Below, piece by piece: positions 13,861 through 22,219 of a stretch of DNA of 35,178 nt. A model generated the notes under the pieces. It ran no database searches. It saw only the letters and a program-made list of their open reading frames with translations, and was not told the DNA's origin. The stretch covers positions 1-35,178 of the forward strand of contig JAFTQX010000051.1 in NCBI GenBank assembly GCA_017462545.1, read 5' to 3'. The position numbers and the translations under genes were made by a program. This DNA comes from Clostridia bacterium. Lineage in GTDB: Bacteria > Bacillota > Clostridia > Oscillospirales > CAG-272. The stretch's first letter is position 1; every line of letters begins with the position of its first letter.

Positions 13861-14910
13861 ATGAAAAAGATAAACATTGGCATCATTGGTCTTGGCGGCA
13901 TTGCGAACAAGCATATTGCCGAACTGCTGACCTGTGAGGATGCGCAGATCGTAGCCATCTGCGATATTTCTCCCGCCGCCATTGAAGAAAAAAACAAAAA
14001 GCTGCATTTGCCCCCTGAAAAATGCTACCGTGACTACAAACAACTGCTTGATGACCCCGAGGTAGAGGCGGTGGAGATCTGCACGCCAAACTATCTGCAC
14101 GCCGAGATGGCGATCGAGGCATTTCGCCACGGCAAGCATGTCAATCTGGAAAAGCCGATCGCCATGAACCGCGCGCAGGCAGAGACCATTGTACAGGCAA
14201 AAAACGAGAGCGGCAAACAAGCCATGACCTGCTTTTCCTACCGTTTTTTCCCGGCGGTACGCTATGCCAAGCACCTGGTGGACAGCGGTACGCTTGGCGA
14301 GATCATTGGCGTGAACGCCTCCTACCTGAAATGCAGCGCGCTGTGGGAGGGGCGACCGCTGGAATGGCGATTTGTCAAGGAATACGCCGGTTCCGGTGTC
14401 ATTGGTGACCTTGGCGTGCACCTGATCGATCTGGCACAGCTGCTGGCGGGCAACATCACAGAGCTGTGTGCGCAGCGTGCGGTTGTGGTAAAGGAGCGCA
14501 AGCGGCTTGACAGCGACGAGATCGGCCCGGTGGAAACAGACGACCAGTGTGATTTCATTGCCCGCTTTGCCTGCGGCGCGCACGGCGCCTTTCACATCAC
14601 GCGCTGTGCCATGGGGCACGGCAACACCATCAGCTATGAGGTGTATGGCACGAAGGGGGCGATCTCCTTTGATCTGAACAATCCAAAGATCATCCATATC
14701 TGCATTGGCGAGGGAGATCCCAAGACGCGCAAGTTTGAAACGGTGGACGTCCCAAGCGACTTTTTCCTTGATCAGGAGCGTGCATTTGTGGATTCGTTGC
14801 TTGGCAAGGCAGATCCCCTCTTCCCCACGATTGAGCATGGTGAGCAGGGGCAGCGAGTGGTTGACGCCATTATTGCATCGGCCGAAAGCGGACGCTGGGT
14901 GACGGTTTAA
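13861..14910 (+). CDS. Gfo/Idh/MocA-family NAD(P)-dependent sugar dehydrogenase
   Basis: A 349-residue oxidoreductase. The Rossmann motif GLGGIA is at residues 10-15, EKP at 97-99 supplies the conserved active-site Lys98, and GDLGVHLID (182-190) supplies Asp183 and His187. Such enzymes oxidise a hydroxyl of sugars, sugar derivatives or inositols. The start ATG follows AAGGAG that overlaps the upstream stop codon, so it is co-transcribed and probably translationally coupled with the ThuA-like gene. By analogy with ThuAB, oxidation of a glycoside to its 3-keto form is a reasonable inference but unproven. A strong terminator ends the two-gene operon. Confidence 0.9.
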   Translation: MKKINIGIIGLGGIANKHIAELLTCEDAQIVAICDISPAAIEEKNKKLHLPPEKCYRDYKQLLDDPEVEAVEICTPNYLHAEMAIEAFRHGKHVNLEKPIAMNRAQAETIVQAKNESGKQAMTCFSYRFFPAVRYAKHLVDSGTLGEIIGVNASYLKCSALWEGRPLEWRFVKEYAGSGVIGDLGVHLIDLAQLLAGNITELCAQRAVVVKERKRLDSDEIGPVETDDQCDFIARFACGAHGAFHITRCAMGHGNTISYEVYGTKGAISFDLNNPKIIHICIGEGDPKTRKFETVDVPSDFFLDQERAFVDSLLGKADPLFPTIEHGEQGQRVVDAIIASAESGRWVTV

Positions 14911-14914
14911 AAGC

Positions 14915-14950
14915 AAGCCTGCCAAGGGAGCATCTCTTGGCAGGCTTTTT
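14915..14950 (+). terminator. Terminator of the ThuA-like/dehydrogenase operon
   Basis: A 12-bp stem, AAGCCTGCCAAG (14915-14926) with CTTGGCAGGCTT (14936-14947), around a 9-nt loop and followed by TTT. Confidence 0.9.
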
Positions 14951-14961
14951 GGCAATTTGTG

Positions 14962-14990
14962 TTGACAGGCAAAATCGGACATGATATAAT
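14962..14990 (+). promoter_or_regulatory. Full-consensus sigma-A promoter of the SGNH hydrolase gene
   Basis: TTGACA (14962-14967), a 17-bp spacer, and TATAAT (14985-14990), preceded by TGA so that it is also an extended -10. It is the only full-consensus promoter in the window. Confidence 0.9.
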
Positions 14991-15027
14991 CAAGCATAGT
15001 AACGTTCTCGGTAGAGGAGGCAACACA

Positions 15028-16032
15028 TTGACACTCACAGGGAAGGATCTGAAGCCCCTTGCACAAGGGGCAACCGATGTCGTCGAGCATGACGGATATC
15101 TTCGTTTTTTGCGTTTTACCGAGGGCGAGGCCTCCGTCATTGACAGCCCCAATCTGCTGCACCCGGCAGGGGTACAGCTGGAGTTCAAGACGGACGGAAC
15201 ACAGCTGCGCCTGGGTGGACGAACCATTGACATCTTTCGAGTGCGTAGTTATTACGCCATTGACGTGTTGGTAAACGGCACGCTGATTGGCTATATTGGT
15301 AATTTGAAGGACGAGGACGCCACCGGGAATTATGCATGGCGTGACTATCCAAACGGTCATTTTTTAGGAGATTTTTCGTTGGGTAAGGGTGAAAAAACGG
15401 TTCGCATTGTCCTGCCCCATTCCACACTGACGGAGTTTTTAGAGGTGACCATAGAGGGGGCTACCTACATAACACCCGTTAAACGAGAAAAAACGCTGCT
15501 TGTCTACGGTGATTCGATCACGCAGGGGTATGATGCCCTGCACCCCTCGGCCACCTATGCCGTGCGTCTGGCGGACGCCATGGGCGCTACGCTTTATAAC
15601 AAGGCCATTGGCGGCGCGCAGTTTGCGCCCGCCCCTGCCGAAGCGCCGGCCGGCGTGAAGCCGGATATAATTCTTGTTGCCTACGGTACAAACGACTGGA
15701 CCTGCCGCACGAGAGAAGAGTTGGAGCGCAACACCCGCCACTTTTTTGAAACGCTCACCGCGCAACAGCCGGGCATTCCGATCTACGCGATCACGCCGAT
15801 CTGGCGTAAGGAATGCGAGGTCGAAAAGCCGTTCGGCAGCTTTGCCGATCTTGCGACCATGATCACAGAGATCTGCGCGGCATATCCTACCGTACGTGTG
15901 ATCAACGGCTTTGATCTTGTACCACACGAGGAGCAATACTTTGGTGATCTTTGCCTGCACCCCAATGACGCGGGCTTTGCGGAATATGCTGCAAGCCTAT
16001 TAAAAGAATTGGAGAACAGAGCAAAGCTATAA
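15028..16032 (+). CDS. Two-domain SGNH/GDSL esterase, CE2-like
   Basis: A 334-residue esterase. Residues about 1-145 form a beta-rich jelly-roll-like domain. Residues 150-334 are an SGNH hydrolase: block I VYGDSITQGYD (Ser163), block III YGTND (220-223), block V DLCLHPND (Asp307, His311). This order matches carbohydrate esterase family 2, which removes acetyl groups from plant polysaccharides. No signal peptide is present, so it likely acts on imported acetylated oligosaccharides. The start is a TTG at 15028, 7 nt after GAGGAGG; an in-frame start further up lies in the promoter and is rejected, and the next in-frame ATG comes far inside the catalytic domain. It is monocistronic. Confidence 0.85.
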   Translation: MTLTGKDLKPLAQGATDVVEHDGYLRFLRFTEGEASVIDSPNLLHPAGVQLEFKTDGTQLRLGGRTIDIFRVRSYYAIDVLVNGTLIGYIGNLKDEDATGNYAWRDYPNGHFLGDFSLGKGEKTVRIVLPHSTLTEFLEVTIEGATYITPVKREKTLLVYGDSITQGYDALHPSATYAVRLADAMGATLYNKAIGGAQFAPAPAEAPAGVKPDIILVAYGTNDWTCRTREELERNTRHFFETLTAQQPGIPIYAITPIWRKECEVEKPFGSFADLATMITEICAAYPTVRVINGFDLVPHEEQYFGDLCLHPNDAGFAEYAASLLKELENRAKL

Positions 16033-16104
16033 TTGACGTGCAAGACAGAATCATCTCCACCGGTCGGCAAAAAGATACATTATAATTGAAACACGAATAT
16101 ATAC

Positions 16105-16142
16105 AAAAAGGCTCTTGTGGCAAATGCCACAAGAGCCTTTTC
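16105..16142. terminator. Strong bidirectional terminator between convergent genes
   Basis: A perfect 16-bp stem, AAAAGGCTCTTGTGGC (16106-16121) with GCCACAAGAGCCTTTT (16126-16141), and a 4-nt loop. It serves the SGNH hydrolase gene and the solute-binding lipoprotein gene. Confidence 0.92.
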
Positions 16143-16170
16143 ATTCGGTTCAACCATTTTTATTCCCATA

Positions 16171-17895
16171 CTACGAAAAAAGCCCCAGGTAATCGTCTAG
16201 CATCCAAGTTAAATGCTCCTCATACGAATCGCAATAATCTGAATAGTGGTCAACTATGTCAAGGCTCTGATCCTGCAATAAACGGCGATAGAGCAGGGCA
16301 AGCGACATGGTACCGCCACCATCAGAAGAAAGCTCCATAGGATGATAGGTCGTCAAGTCACAACGCCTCCCTCTCATGATTATATCTACCATCCTATAGA
16401 TATCTAAATCAATCAAATCGTTATATTCCTGCGTCGACAGGGCATAAGCATCTTTGATGCTATGGTAACTCTCGGCAGACATTGCTTCCACCAATACATC
16501 CGTCATCTCCATGTTAAAGTTAAAATACGGGATGGAGATCATGGTATAGCTATCTTTCATTCCGGTCAAATACTGCTTCTGATTCGCATCCCGCTTAGGA
16601 TATGGAAGAATTCCGTAATCAGATTCCATATCCGCAAAGCGAGGTGCTTTCAGTTGTCGCATGCTAGACAGGTTGAAAAGCGCCTGGCCATCTATAAAAA
16701 ACTGTGTACGCTCTGTTTCATCTTCCAGGATACAAGTACCGCTATTATAAAGCAAGTTGCGCAACGTTTGAATAGCAACAACCTCTGCCCCGGATACCAA
16801 GGACAACTCGGGCATGTGGACACCATCATTTTCAATATACGAATAACCAAGCGCAAAAGCCCATGCATCGGCATCCGCACCAAGGCCGGCAACAAGACCA
16901 ACGATGTCCTGTTTGTTGGCCATATCGTTTTCGTCTGAAGAGAAATCATACAATTTTACGATATTATAAAAAGAGTCCAGTGTCCACTTTCCTTCTTCGA
17001 CTGCCTGATAGAGTGTCTCGGTAGAGAACTGCATTTGCGCTATACCCGCATTCTTCTCTATATCCTTATTAAACAAGATGGCAGAGCACATTTCCATACC
17101 GGTAAGACACATATCCGAAACAGCAAAGTACTGATGTCCCAGAATCGTGGCTGCCGTATTCAATTCCTTAGGCCACCACACATTACCGCTTAATATACTG
17201 TTTTTACAGTATCTGGTTTCTGTACGCCAATCTAAAAAATAACCGCTAGTAGCCAGCCTGCCATTTTTGCCGGCCGGCAGCGTGATCATATCAAACTCAA
17301 CCTCTGCTCTCATCAGAGAACGATTAATATAATCGTAATGCGAGCCGGAATCAAACGAACTCACTGCCTGCGTTTCATTTGCTACGATATGAACATTGAA
17401 GCGTTGTTGCATCAACAAATTACGCTGATAAACATATTGGTCAACAGTTTCTCTCGAATCCTCGTCGGCAAAAAGCTCATACCTATAATTACTATCCACG
17501 GCGATCACAAAATCCCTGCCGCCAAAATCATATTCGCCTATATCATCGACAAAATTGTTTGTAGGAGGAACAACCTGATCTTTATAGCAATCGCTACACC
17601 ACTCGCATGTATATAATGTATATCCCTCCTTCAATGCAGTAGGAGGAATGATCTCAAATGAATACCTATGTCCTTTAGGCGGAATATCAGAACTTTCTAT
17701 ATTCGTGCATACAATACAGCTCCTCTTTTTCCTGCCCTCATCAGCACAGGTCGGCTCTTTTGTAACTTTCCACTCGCCGTAGGTATGGTCGTCACACGCG
17801 ATAGGCTCCGTCGATTCGGACAGATCACACGCAGCCAGCGAAAAGGCAAACATCAAGGCCAGCACAGCGTATAGCAGAACAAAAAATCGCTTCAT
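16171..17895 (-). CDS. Extracellular solute-binding lipoprotein with N-terminal CxxC repeats
   Basis: A 574-residue lipoprotein. The signal is residues 1-22 with lipobox LAAC (Cys23). Residues about 36-104 carry CxxC units (60/63 and 97/100, plus Cys103). From about residue 115 the protein looks like a family 1-type ABC solute-binding protein: YDFGGRDFVIAV, VEFDMITLPAG, DSFYNIVKLYDF, DGQALFNLSSMRQL and YGILPYPK are typical segments. AAGGAGG lies 5 nt before the ATG at 17895, and the lipobox supports this start. No ABC permease or ATPase gene lies nearby, so its partner is elsewhere or the protein only senses or captures a ligand. Sugar binding is inferred from context. Confidence 0.82.
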   Translation of the reverse strand: MKRFFVLLYAVLALMFAFSLAACDLSESTEPIACDDHTYGEWKVTKEPTCADEGRKKRSCIVCTNIESSDIPPKGHRYSFEIIPPTALKEGYTLYTCEWCSDCYKDQVVPPTNNFVDDIGEYDFGGRDFVIAVDSNYRYELFADEDSRETVDQYVYQRNLLMQQRFNVHIVANETQAVSSFDSGSHYDYINRSLMRAEVEFDMITLPAGKNGRLATSGYFLDWRTETRYCKNSILSGNVWWPKELNTAATILGHQYFAVSDMCLTGMEMCSAILFNKDIEKNAGIAQMQFSTETLYQAVEEGKWTLDSFYNIVKLYDFSSDENDMANKQDIVGLVAGLGADADAWAFALGYSYIENDGVHMPELSLVSGAEVVAIQTLRNLLYNSGTCILEDETERTQFFIDGQALFNLSSMRQLKAPRFADMESDYGILPYPKRDANQKQYLTGMKDSYTMISIPYFNFNMEMTDVLVEAMSAESYHSIKDAYALSTQEYNDLIDLDIYRMVDIIMRGRRCDLTTYHPMELSSDGGGTMSLALLYRRLLQDQSLDIVDHYSDYCDSYEEHLTWMLDDYLGLFS

Positions 17896-17926
17896 AATAA
17901 CCTCCTTGAACGATGATTGTATATTC

Positions 17927-17954
17927 ATTATACCATGAGTTTTTCATAATACAA
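17927..17954 (-). promoter_or_regulatory. Promoter of the solute-binding lipoprotein gene
   Basis: On the minus strand TTGTAT (17949-17954) and TATAAT (17927-17932) with a 16-bp spacer; TGG before the -10 gives an extended element, as at the MFS promoter. Confidence 0.7.
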
Positions 17955-17965
17955 GACTCAAAAAC

Positions 17966-17992
17966 AAAAAGGAAGATTTTCTCGTCCTTTTT
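17966..17992 (-). terminator. Terminator of the arg operon
   Basis: On the minus strand AAAAAGGA pairs with TCCTTTTT around an 11-nt loop, followed by GTTTTT. It lies 18 bp after the argD stop and directly above the next gene's promoter. Confidence 0.7.
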
Positions 17993-18009
17993 ACTTGATA
18001 TAATATGTT

Positions 18010-19185
18010 TTATACATTAGCCAATTCCTTGGCAACTGTTTTGATCGTTTCAATTGCCTCGGCAAGAACGCCTTGCGGAATATTGAGAGCGGGCAAGAGG
18101 CGCACCTTGTCCTTGGCGGTAAGGCAGAGCACGCCGCGCTCCATGCACACGCGTACCACGTCGGCGGCGGGAGCGGTCGTTTTGATGCCGACCATCAATC
18201 CCATACCGCTAACGGCCTCGACACCGGGGGCATTTTGCAGCGTGGTGCGGATGTAATCGCTCTTTTCACACACGGCGGCAAGAAACGCGTCATCCATACG
18301 CTCCAGCACGCTGATGGCACCGGCGCAAGCGGCGGGATTGCCGCCAAAGGTAGAGCCATGGTCGCCAAAGCCAAGCACGTTTTCTACCTTTTTACCAAGC
18401 AGGGCAGCACCCAGCGGCAAACCGCCGCCAAGTCCTTTCGCCGTGCTGACAACGTCGGGCGTAATACCCATCTGCATATAAGCGTAAAGCGAGCCGGTGC
18501 GGCCGTTACCGGTCTGCACCTCGTCTACCATCAAGAGCACATCGTGTTCGCGGCAGAGGCGTTCTGCTTCCTTAACGTAGGCGGGATCAAGCGCGATCAC
18601 ACCGCCCTCGCCCTGCACGCACTCGATCAGCAGCGCGGCAGTATCAGAGGCGGAGATCGCTTCCTTCAATTGCTCAAGATTCCCTGCCTCGATATGGCGG
18701 AATCCAGGAGTCAGCGGCTGAAACAGCTCATGGTAATGATCCTGCCCCGTGGCAGCCAGGGTGGTCAACGTGCGACCGTGGAAGCTGTTCCACAGGGTCA
18801 CGATAGTCGCTCTGCCCTCTCCCTTGGCAGCGGCATATTTACGCGCGACCTTGATGGCGCACTCGTTTGCCTCGGCCCCCGAGTTACAGAAGAAGACCTT
18901 TTTCATACCCGTGCGGGTGCAAAGCATTTCTGCCAAGCGTGCGCAGGGGGAGGTATAGTACAAATTGGAGGTATGCTGTACCTTACCAAGCTGGGCAGTC
19001 ACGGCGGCGATCCACGCATCATCGGCAATACCGAAGGAGGTAACGCCAATGCCCGAGCCCATATCGATGTAGCGTTTGCCCGTTTCATCATAAACGACCG
19101 AGCCCTTGCCCGAAACGATCTCTACCGGGAAACGCTTATAGGTGCCCGCCACATAGGCTTGGTCCTTTTGCTTTAATTCACTCAT
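18010..19185 (-). CDS. argD: Acetylornithine aminotransferase
   Basis: A 391-residue class III PLP aminotransferase converting N-acetylglutamate semialdehyde to N-acetylornithine. Visible features are FFCNSGAEANECAIK for the cofactor phosphate, LMVDEVQTGNGRTG with the PLP-contacting Asp, the Schiff-base Lys in STAKGLGGGLPLGA, and HGSTFGGNP. Length is normal. It is the last gene of argHCJBD, and its ATG overlaps the argB stop by 8 nt, implying coupling. Ornithine aminotransferase is a near relative, but the operon settles the role. Confidence 0.96.
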   Translation of the reverse strand: MSELKQKDQAYVAGTYKRFPVEIVSGKGSVVYDETGKRYIDMGSGIGVTSFGIADDAWIAAVTAQLGKVQHTSNLYYTSPCARLAEMLCTRTGMKKVFFCNSGAEANECAIKVARKYAAAKGEGRATIVTLWNSFHGRTLTTLAATGQDHYHELFQPLTPGFRHIEAGNLEQLKEAISASDTAALLIECVQGEGGVIALDPAYVKEAERLCREHDVLLMVDEVQTGNGRTGSLYAYMQMGITPDVVSTAKGLGGGLPLGAALLGKKVENVLGFGDHGSTFGGNPAACAGAISVLERMDDAFLAAVCEKSDYIRTTLQNAPGVEAVSGMGLMVGIKTTAPAADVVRVCMERGVLCLTAKDKVRLLPALNIPQGVLAEAIETIKTVAKELANV

Positions 19186-20050
19186 GTCTCTCTCCCATCA
19201 CCATCGTGCCGGCACCCTCGTCGGTCAAGATCTCCATCAGGATGGAGTGCGGGATGCGGCCATCCATGATAATCACGTTTTTAACGCCGCTCTTGATTGC
19301 CTCAATGCAGCAATCCACCTTGGGAATCATACCACCCGAGATCACACCCTCCTCGTACAGCTGCTTTGCCTCGGCAATGGTGATGTCGGGGATGAGGGTC
19401 GTGGGGTCGTCCTTATCGCGCAGAATACCTGCGATATCGGTCATCATGATCAGACGCTCTGCCTGCAACGCACCCGCAATATAAGCAGCAGCAGTATCAC
19501 CATTGATATTATAAGCATTGCCCTCTTTATCGCAGCCAATGGTGGAAATAACCGGAATATAGCCCTTTTCCAGCAGGTCGTTAACCGGGGCAATATTGAT
19601 ATTGGTAATCTTACCGACATAGCCAAGGCGCGGATCCTTGCAGGTTGCCTCGATCAGGCAGCCATCCATACCCGAAATGCCCATGGCCTTGCCGCCCTTC
19701 ATTTCCAGCAGGTTCACCAGCGTTTTGTTGACCTTGCCTGCCAGCACCATTTGCACGATGTCTACCGTCTCACGATCGGTCACGCGCAAGCCGTCTACAA
19801 ATTCCGGCTTTTTGCCGAGCTTATCCATAAGATCATTGATCTCCGGGCCGCCGCCGTGCACCAAGACGATCTTGATGCCGATGAGGTGCAGCAGAACAAT
19901 ATCCTCCATCACCTGCTGTTTGAGCTGCTCGTTGATCATGGCGTTACCGCCGTACTTGACCACAACAATCTCGCCATTATAGCGGCGAATATAAGGCAGC
20001 GCCTGGGTCAGCACCTCGGCACGCTGCGCATTGGAAAAATGCAAATCCAT
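19178..20050 (-). CDS. argB: Acetylglutamate kinase
   Basis: A 290-residue amino-acid kinase phosphorylating N-acetylglutamate. KYGGNAM and VHGGGPEIN form the nucleotide and substrate loops. The N-terminal helix (AEVLTQALPYIRRYNG) and the C-terminal PHSILMEILTDEGAGTM are hallmarks of the arginine-inhibited hexameric form rather than the shorter E. coli type. That fits the recycling pathway via ArgJ, where this kinase is the control point. AAGGAG precedes the ATG. It follows argJ by 11 nt and overlaps argD by 8 nt. Confidence 0.96.
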   Translation of the reverse strand: MDLHFSNAQRAEVLTQALPYIRRYNGEIVVVKYGGNAMINEQLKQQVMEDIVLLHLIGIKIVLVHGGGPEINDLMDKLGKKPEFVDGLRVTDRETVDIVQMVLAGKVNKTLVNLLEMKGGKAMGISGMDGCLIEATCKDPRLGYVGKITNINIAPVNDLLEKGYIPVISTIGCDKEGNAYNINGDTAAAYIAGALQAERLIMMTDIAGILRDKDDPTTLIPDITIAEAKQLYEEGVISGGMIPKVDCCIEAIKSGVKNVIIMDGRIPHSILMEILTDEGAGTMVMGERHE

Positions 20051-20061
20051 GTTTTTTCTCC

Positions 20062-21279
20062 TTAGGTGCGATAGTCACCGTTGATCTTTACATAATCATA
20101 GGTCAGGTCACAGCCCCATGCGGTAGCGCTGCCCTCGCCATTGCCGACCGAGATAAGGATCTCGATCTCCTTCTCGAGCAAAATCTCCTTGGCCTTCTCC
20201 TCGGAGAAATCAACACCTGCGCCGTCAACGCAAACGGTGATCTCGCCCTTTTGACTGCGGAAGGAAACGTCTACCTTGGTTACGTCTACGTCTGCGCCGC
20301 TGTAACCAATGGCACACAGCACGCGCCCCCAATTGGCATCAGCCCCGAACATGGCAGCCTTGAGAAGGCTGGAGCAGATGACGCTCTTGGCAACCGTCTT
20401 GGTAGTGGGAATATCCTTTGCGCCGCTGACACGGCATTCCAGCAGCTTCGTAGCCCCCTCGCCATCTCCCGCGATCATACGGCAAAGGTACATATTCACG
20501 GTATTGAGCGCGCACATGAAGGCTGCAAAGTCCTCCCCCTCCGTCTCGATGGTGGCGTTCCCTGCCATGCCGTTAGCAAGCACGGTGACCATATCGTTTG
20601 TCGAGGTATCACCGTCTACGCTGACCATATTGAAGGTATCGGCAATATCGGCCGAGAGTGCCTTTTGCAGCATAGCGGGTGCAATCGCTACGTCGGTGGT
20701 GATGAAAACCAGCATGGTGGCCATGTTGGGATGAATCATGCCACTGCCCTTGGCGATGCCGCCCATGCGGCAGGTCTTACCGCCTACGGTAAATTCGACA
20801 GCGATCTCTTTTTTCACGGTATCGGTGGTCATGATGCCCTCGGCTGCAGCCTCGCTGCCGTCCTTGGAAAGGGAGGCAACCAGAGCAGGCATACCCGACT
20901 TGATGGGGTCAAGCGAGAGAGGCTGACCAATCACACCGGTAGAGGCAACGACTACGTCGCTCGCCTTGATAGAAAGCGCCTCGGCAACCAGATCGCTCAT
21001 CCCCTCAGCGATCTCAATGCCGTTTGCGTTGCAGGTGTTGGCATTGCCGCTGTTGCAGATGACGGCCTGTGCCACGCCATCGGCGATGTGATTCTTGGTA
21101 ACGGTCAGAGGTGCTCCCTTGACCAGGTTGGTGGTATAAACGGCAGCAGCAGAGGCTGGCACCTCGCTGTAGATCAGCGCAATGTCCTTTTTCGTGCGGT
21201 TGTGGCGAACGCCGCAATGCACACCGCCTGCGGTAAAGCCCTGTGCGGCGCAAACGCCGCCTTCGATCTGTTTCATCAT
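20062..21279 (-). CDS. argJ: Glutamate N-acetyltransferase / ornithine acetyltransferase
   Basis: A 405-residue Ntn-fold enzyme that transfers acetyl from acetylornithine to glutamate and recycles it. The self-cleavage site Ala-Thr is visible in GSGMIHPNMATMLVF, giving alpha and beta chains with Thr as nucleophile. The ATG at 21279 follows AAAGGG and is 14 nt after the argC stop; a further upstream ATG at 21321 lies inside argC without better support. Whether it also uses acetyl-CoA (bifunctional) cannot be read from sequence. No argA-type synthase was seen in the window. Confidence 0.95.
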   Translation of the reverse strand: MMKQIEGGVCAAQGFTAGGVHCGVRHNRTKKDIALIYSEVPASAAAVYTTNLVKGAPLTVTKNHIADGVAQAVICNSGNANTCNANGIEIAEGMSDLVAEALSIKASDVVVASTGVIGQPLSLDPIKSGMPALVASLSKDGSEAAAEGIMTTDTVKKEIAVEFTVGGKTCRMGGIAKGSGMIHPNMATMLVFITTDVAIAPAMLQKALSADIADTFNMVSVDGDTSTNDMVTVLANGMAGNATIETEGEDFAAFMCALNTVNMYLCRMIAGDGEGATKLLECRVSGAKDIPTTKTVAKSVICSSLLKAAMFGADANWGRVLCAIGYSGADVDVTKVDVSFRSQKGEITVCVDGAGVDFSEEKAKEILLEKEIEILISVGNGEGSATAWGCDLTYDYVKINGDYRT

Positions 21280-21292
21280 ATTCTTCCCTTTC

Positions 21293-22219
21293 TCATACAG
21301 ACAGCCCGGTTGCTTCATCAACGCCGAGCAGGATATTCATGTTCTGGATAGCGGCACCCGAGGCCCCCTTGCCAAGGTTATCAAAGCGAGAGATCAGCAA
21401 AATGCGCTCCTCATTACCGGTCACGGTGATCTGCATATCGTCTCTGCCGGAAAAAGCAGAGGCGGAGAGGAAGCCCCCCTCGTCTGCCACGTCCGTGACG
21501 CGGACAAGGCCGTTCTGATAATAGGCGCGGTAGGCGGCCATGATATCGGCAATACCCCCCTTCACCTGCGAGGCGTGCAGGGGCACGGTAACCTCCATGC
21601 CGCTGTAATAGGGGGCAACGATCGGGCAAAAGACCGGGGCTGCGGTCATCCCGCAAACGGCTGCCATCTCCGGCAGGTGCTTATGCTTTTGGGCAAGACC
21701 GTACTGGCGCGGGCCGTCAAAGAGCGGATCACGCTCGTCGGTCTCGTAGGCCGCAATCATCTGCTTACCGCCACCCGAGTAGCCGGTCAACGAAAAAGCA
21801 GACAGAGCGGCATCTCGGGCAATCAGCCCGGCACGTACAAGCGGCTCAATCAGTGCCACAAAGCCGCTGGCATGGCAACCGGGGTTCGCAATGCGATGGG
21901 AGGCGGCAATTTTTTCGCGTCTGCCGAGCAGTTCCGGAAAGCCGTATTCCCAGCCGGGAGCGGTGCGGTGTGCGGTAGAGGTATCAATGATGGCAGTATG
22001 CGGATTTTCCACCATGGCAACCGCCTCGATCGCGGCGGCATCCGGCAAGCAAAGGAAGGCGATATCTGCCGTGTTCAACGCCTCTCGGCGCGCGTTAAGA
22101 TCCTTACGCTTATCTTCCGGCAGGATCAAGAGCGAGATATCCTCACGATCGGCCAAGCGGTCATGAATGCGCAGGCCGGTGGTGCCGGCGGCACCGTCGA
22201 TAAATACTGTCTTTTTCAT
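21293..22219 (-). CDS. argC: N-acetyl-gamma-glutamyl-phosphate reductase, type 2
   Basis: A 308-residue NADPH-dependent reductase making N-acetylglutamate semialdehyde. It starts KTVFIDGAAGTTGLRIHDRL (dinucleotide fold), with the catalytic Cys in ANPGCHASGF. The short length and the GAAGTTG form of the motif place it in the type 2 ArgC group (about 310 residues) rather than the common 340-residue type. Its ATG overlaps the argH stop by one base (TGATG), implying translational coupling. Confidence 0.95.
   Translation of the reverse strand: MKKTVFIDGAAGTTGLRIHDRLADREDISLLILPEDKRKDLNARREALNTADIAFLCLPDAAAIEAVAMVENPHTAIIDTSTAHRTAPGWEYGFPELLGRREKIAASHRIANPGCHASGFVALIEPLVRAGLIARDAALSAFSLTGYSGGGKQMIAAYETDERDPLFDGPRQYGLAQKHKHLPEMAAVCGMTAAPVFCPIVAPYYSGMEVTVPLHASQVKGGIADIMAAYRAYYQNGLVRVTDVADEGGFLSASAFSGRDDMQITVTGNEERILLISRFDNLGKGASGAAIQNMNILLGVDEATGLSV

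Noticed and set aside
13600..15360. 586-codon open frame on the minus strand opposite the dehydrogenase gene
   Set aside because: It is an antisense shadow with low-complexity, His/Arg/Gln-rich translation; the plus-strand frames carry intact catalytic motifs.
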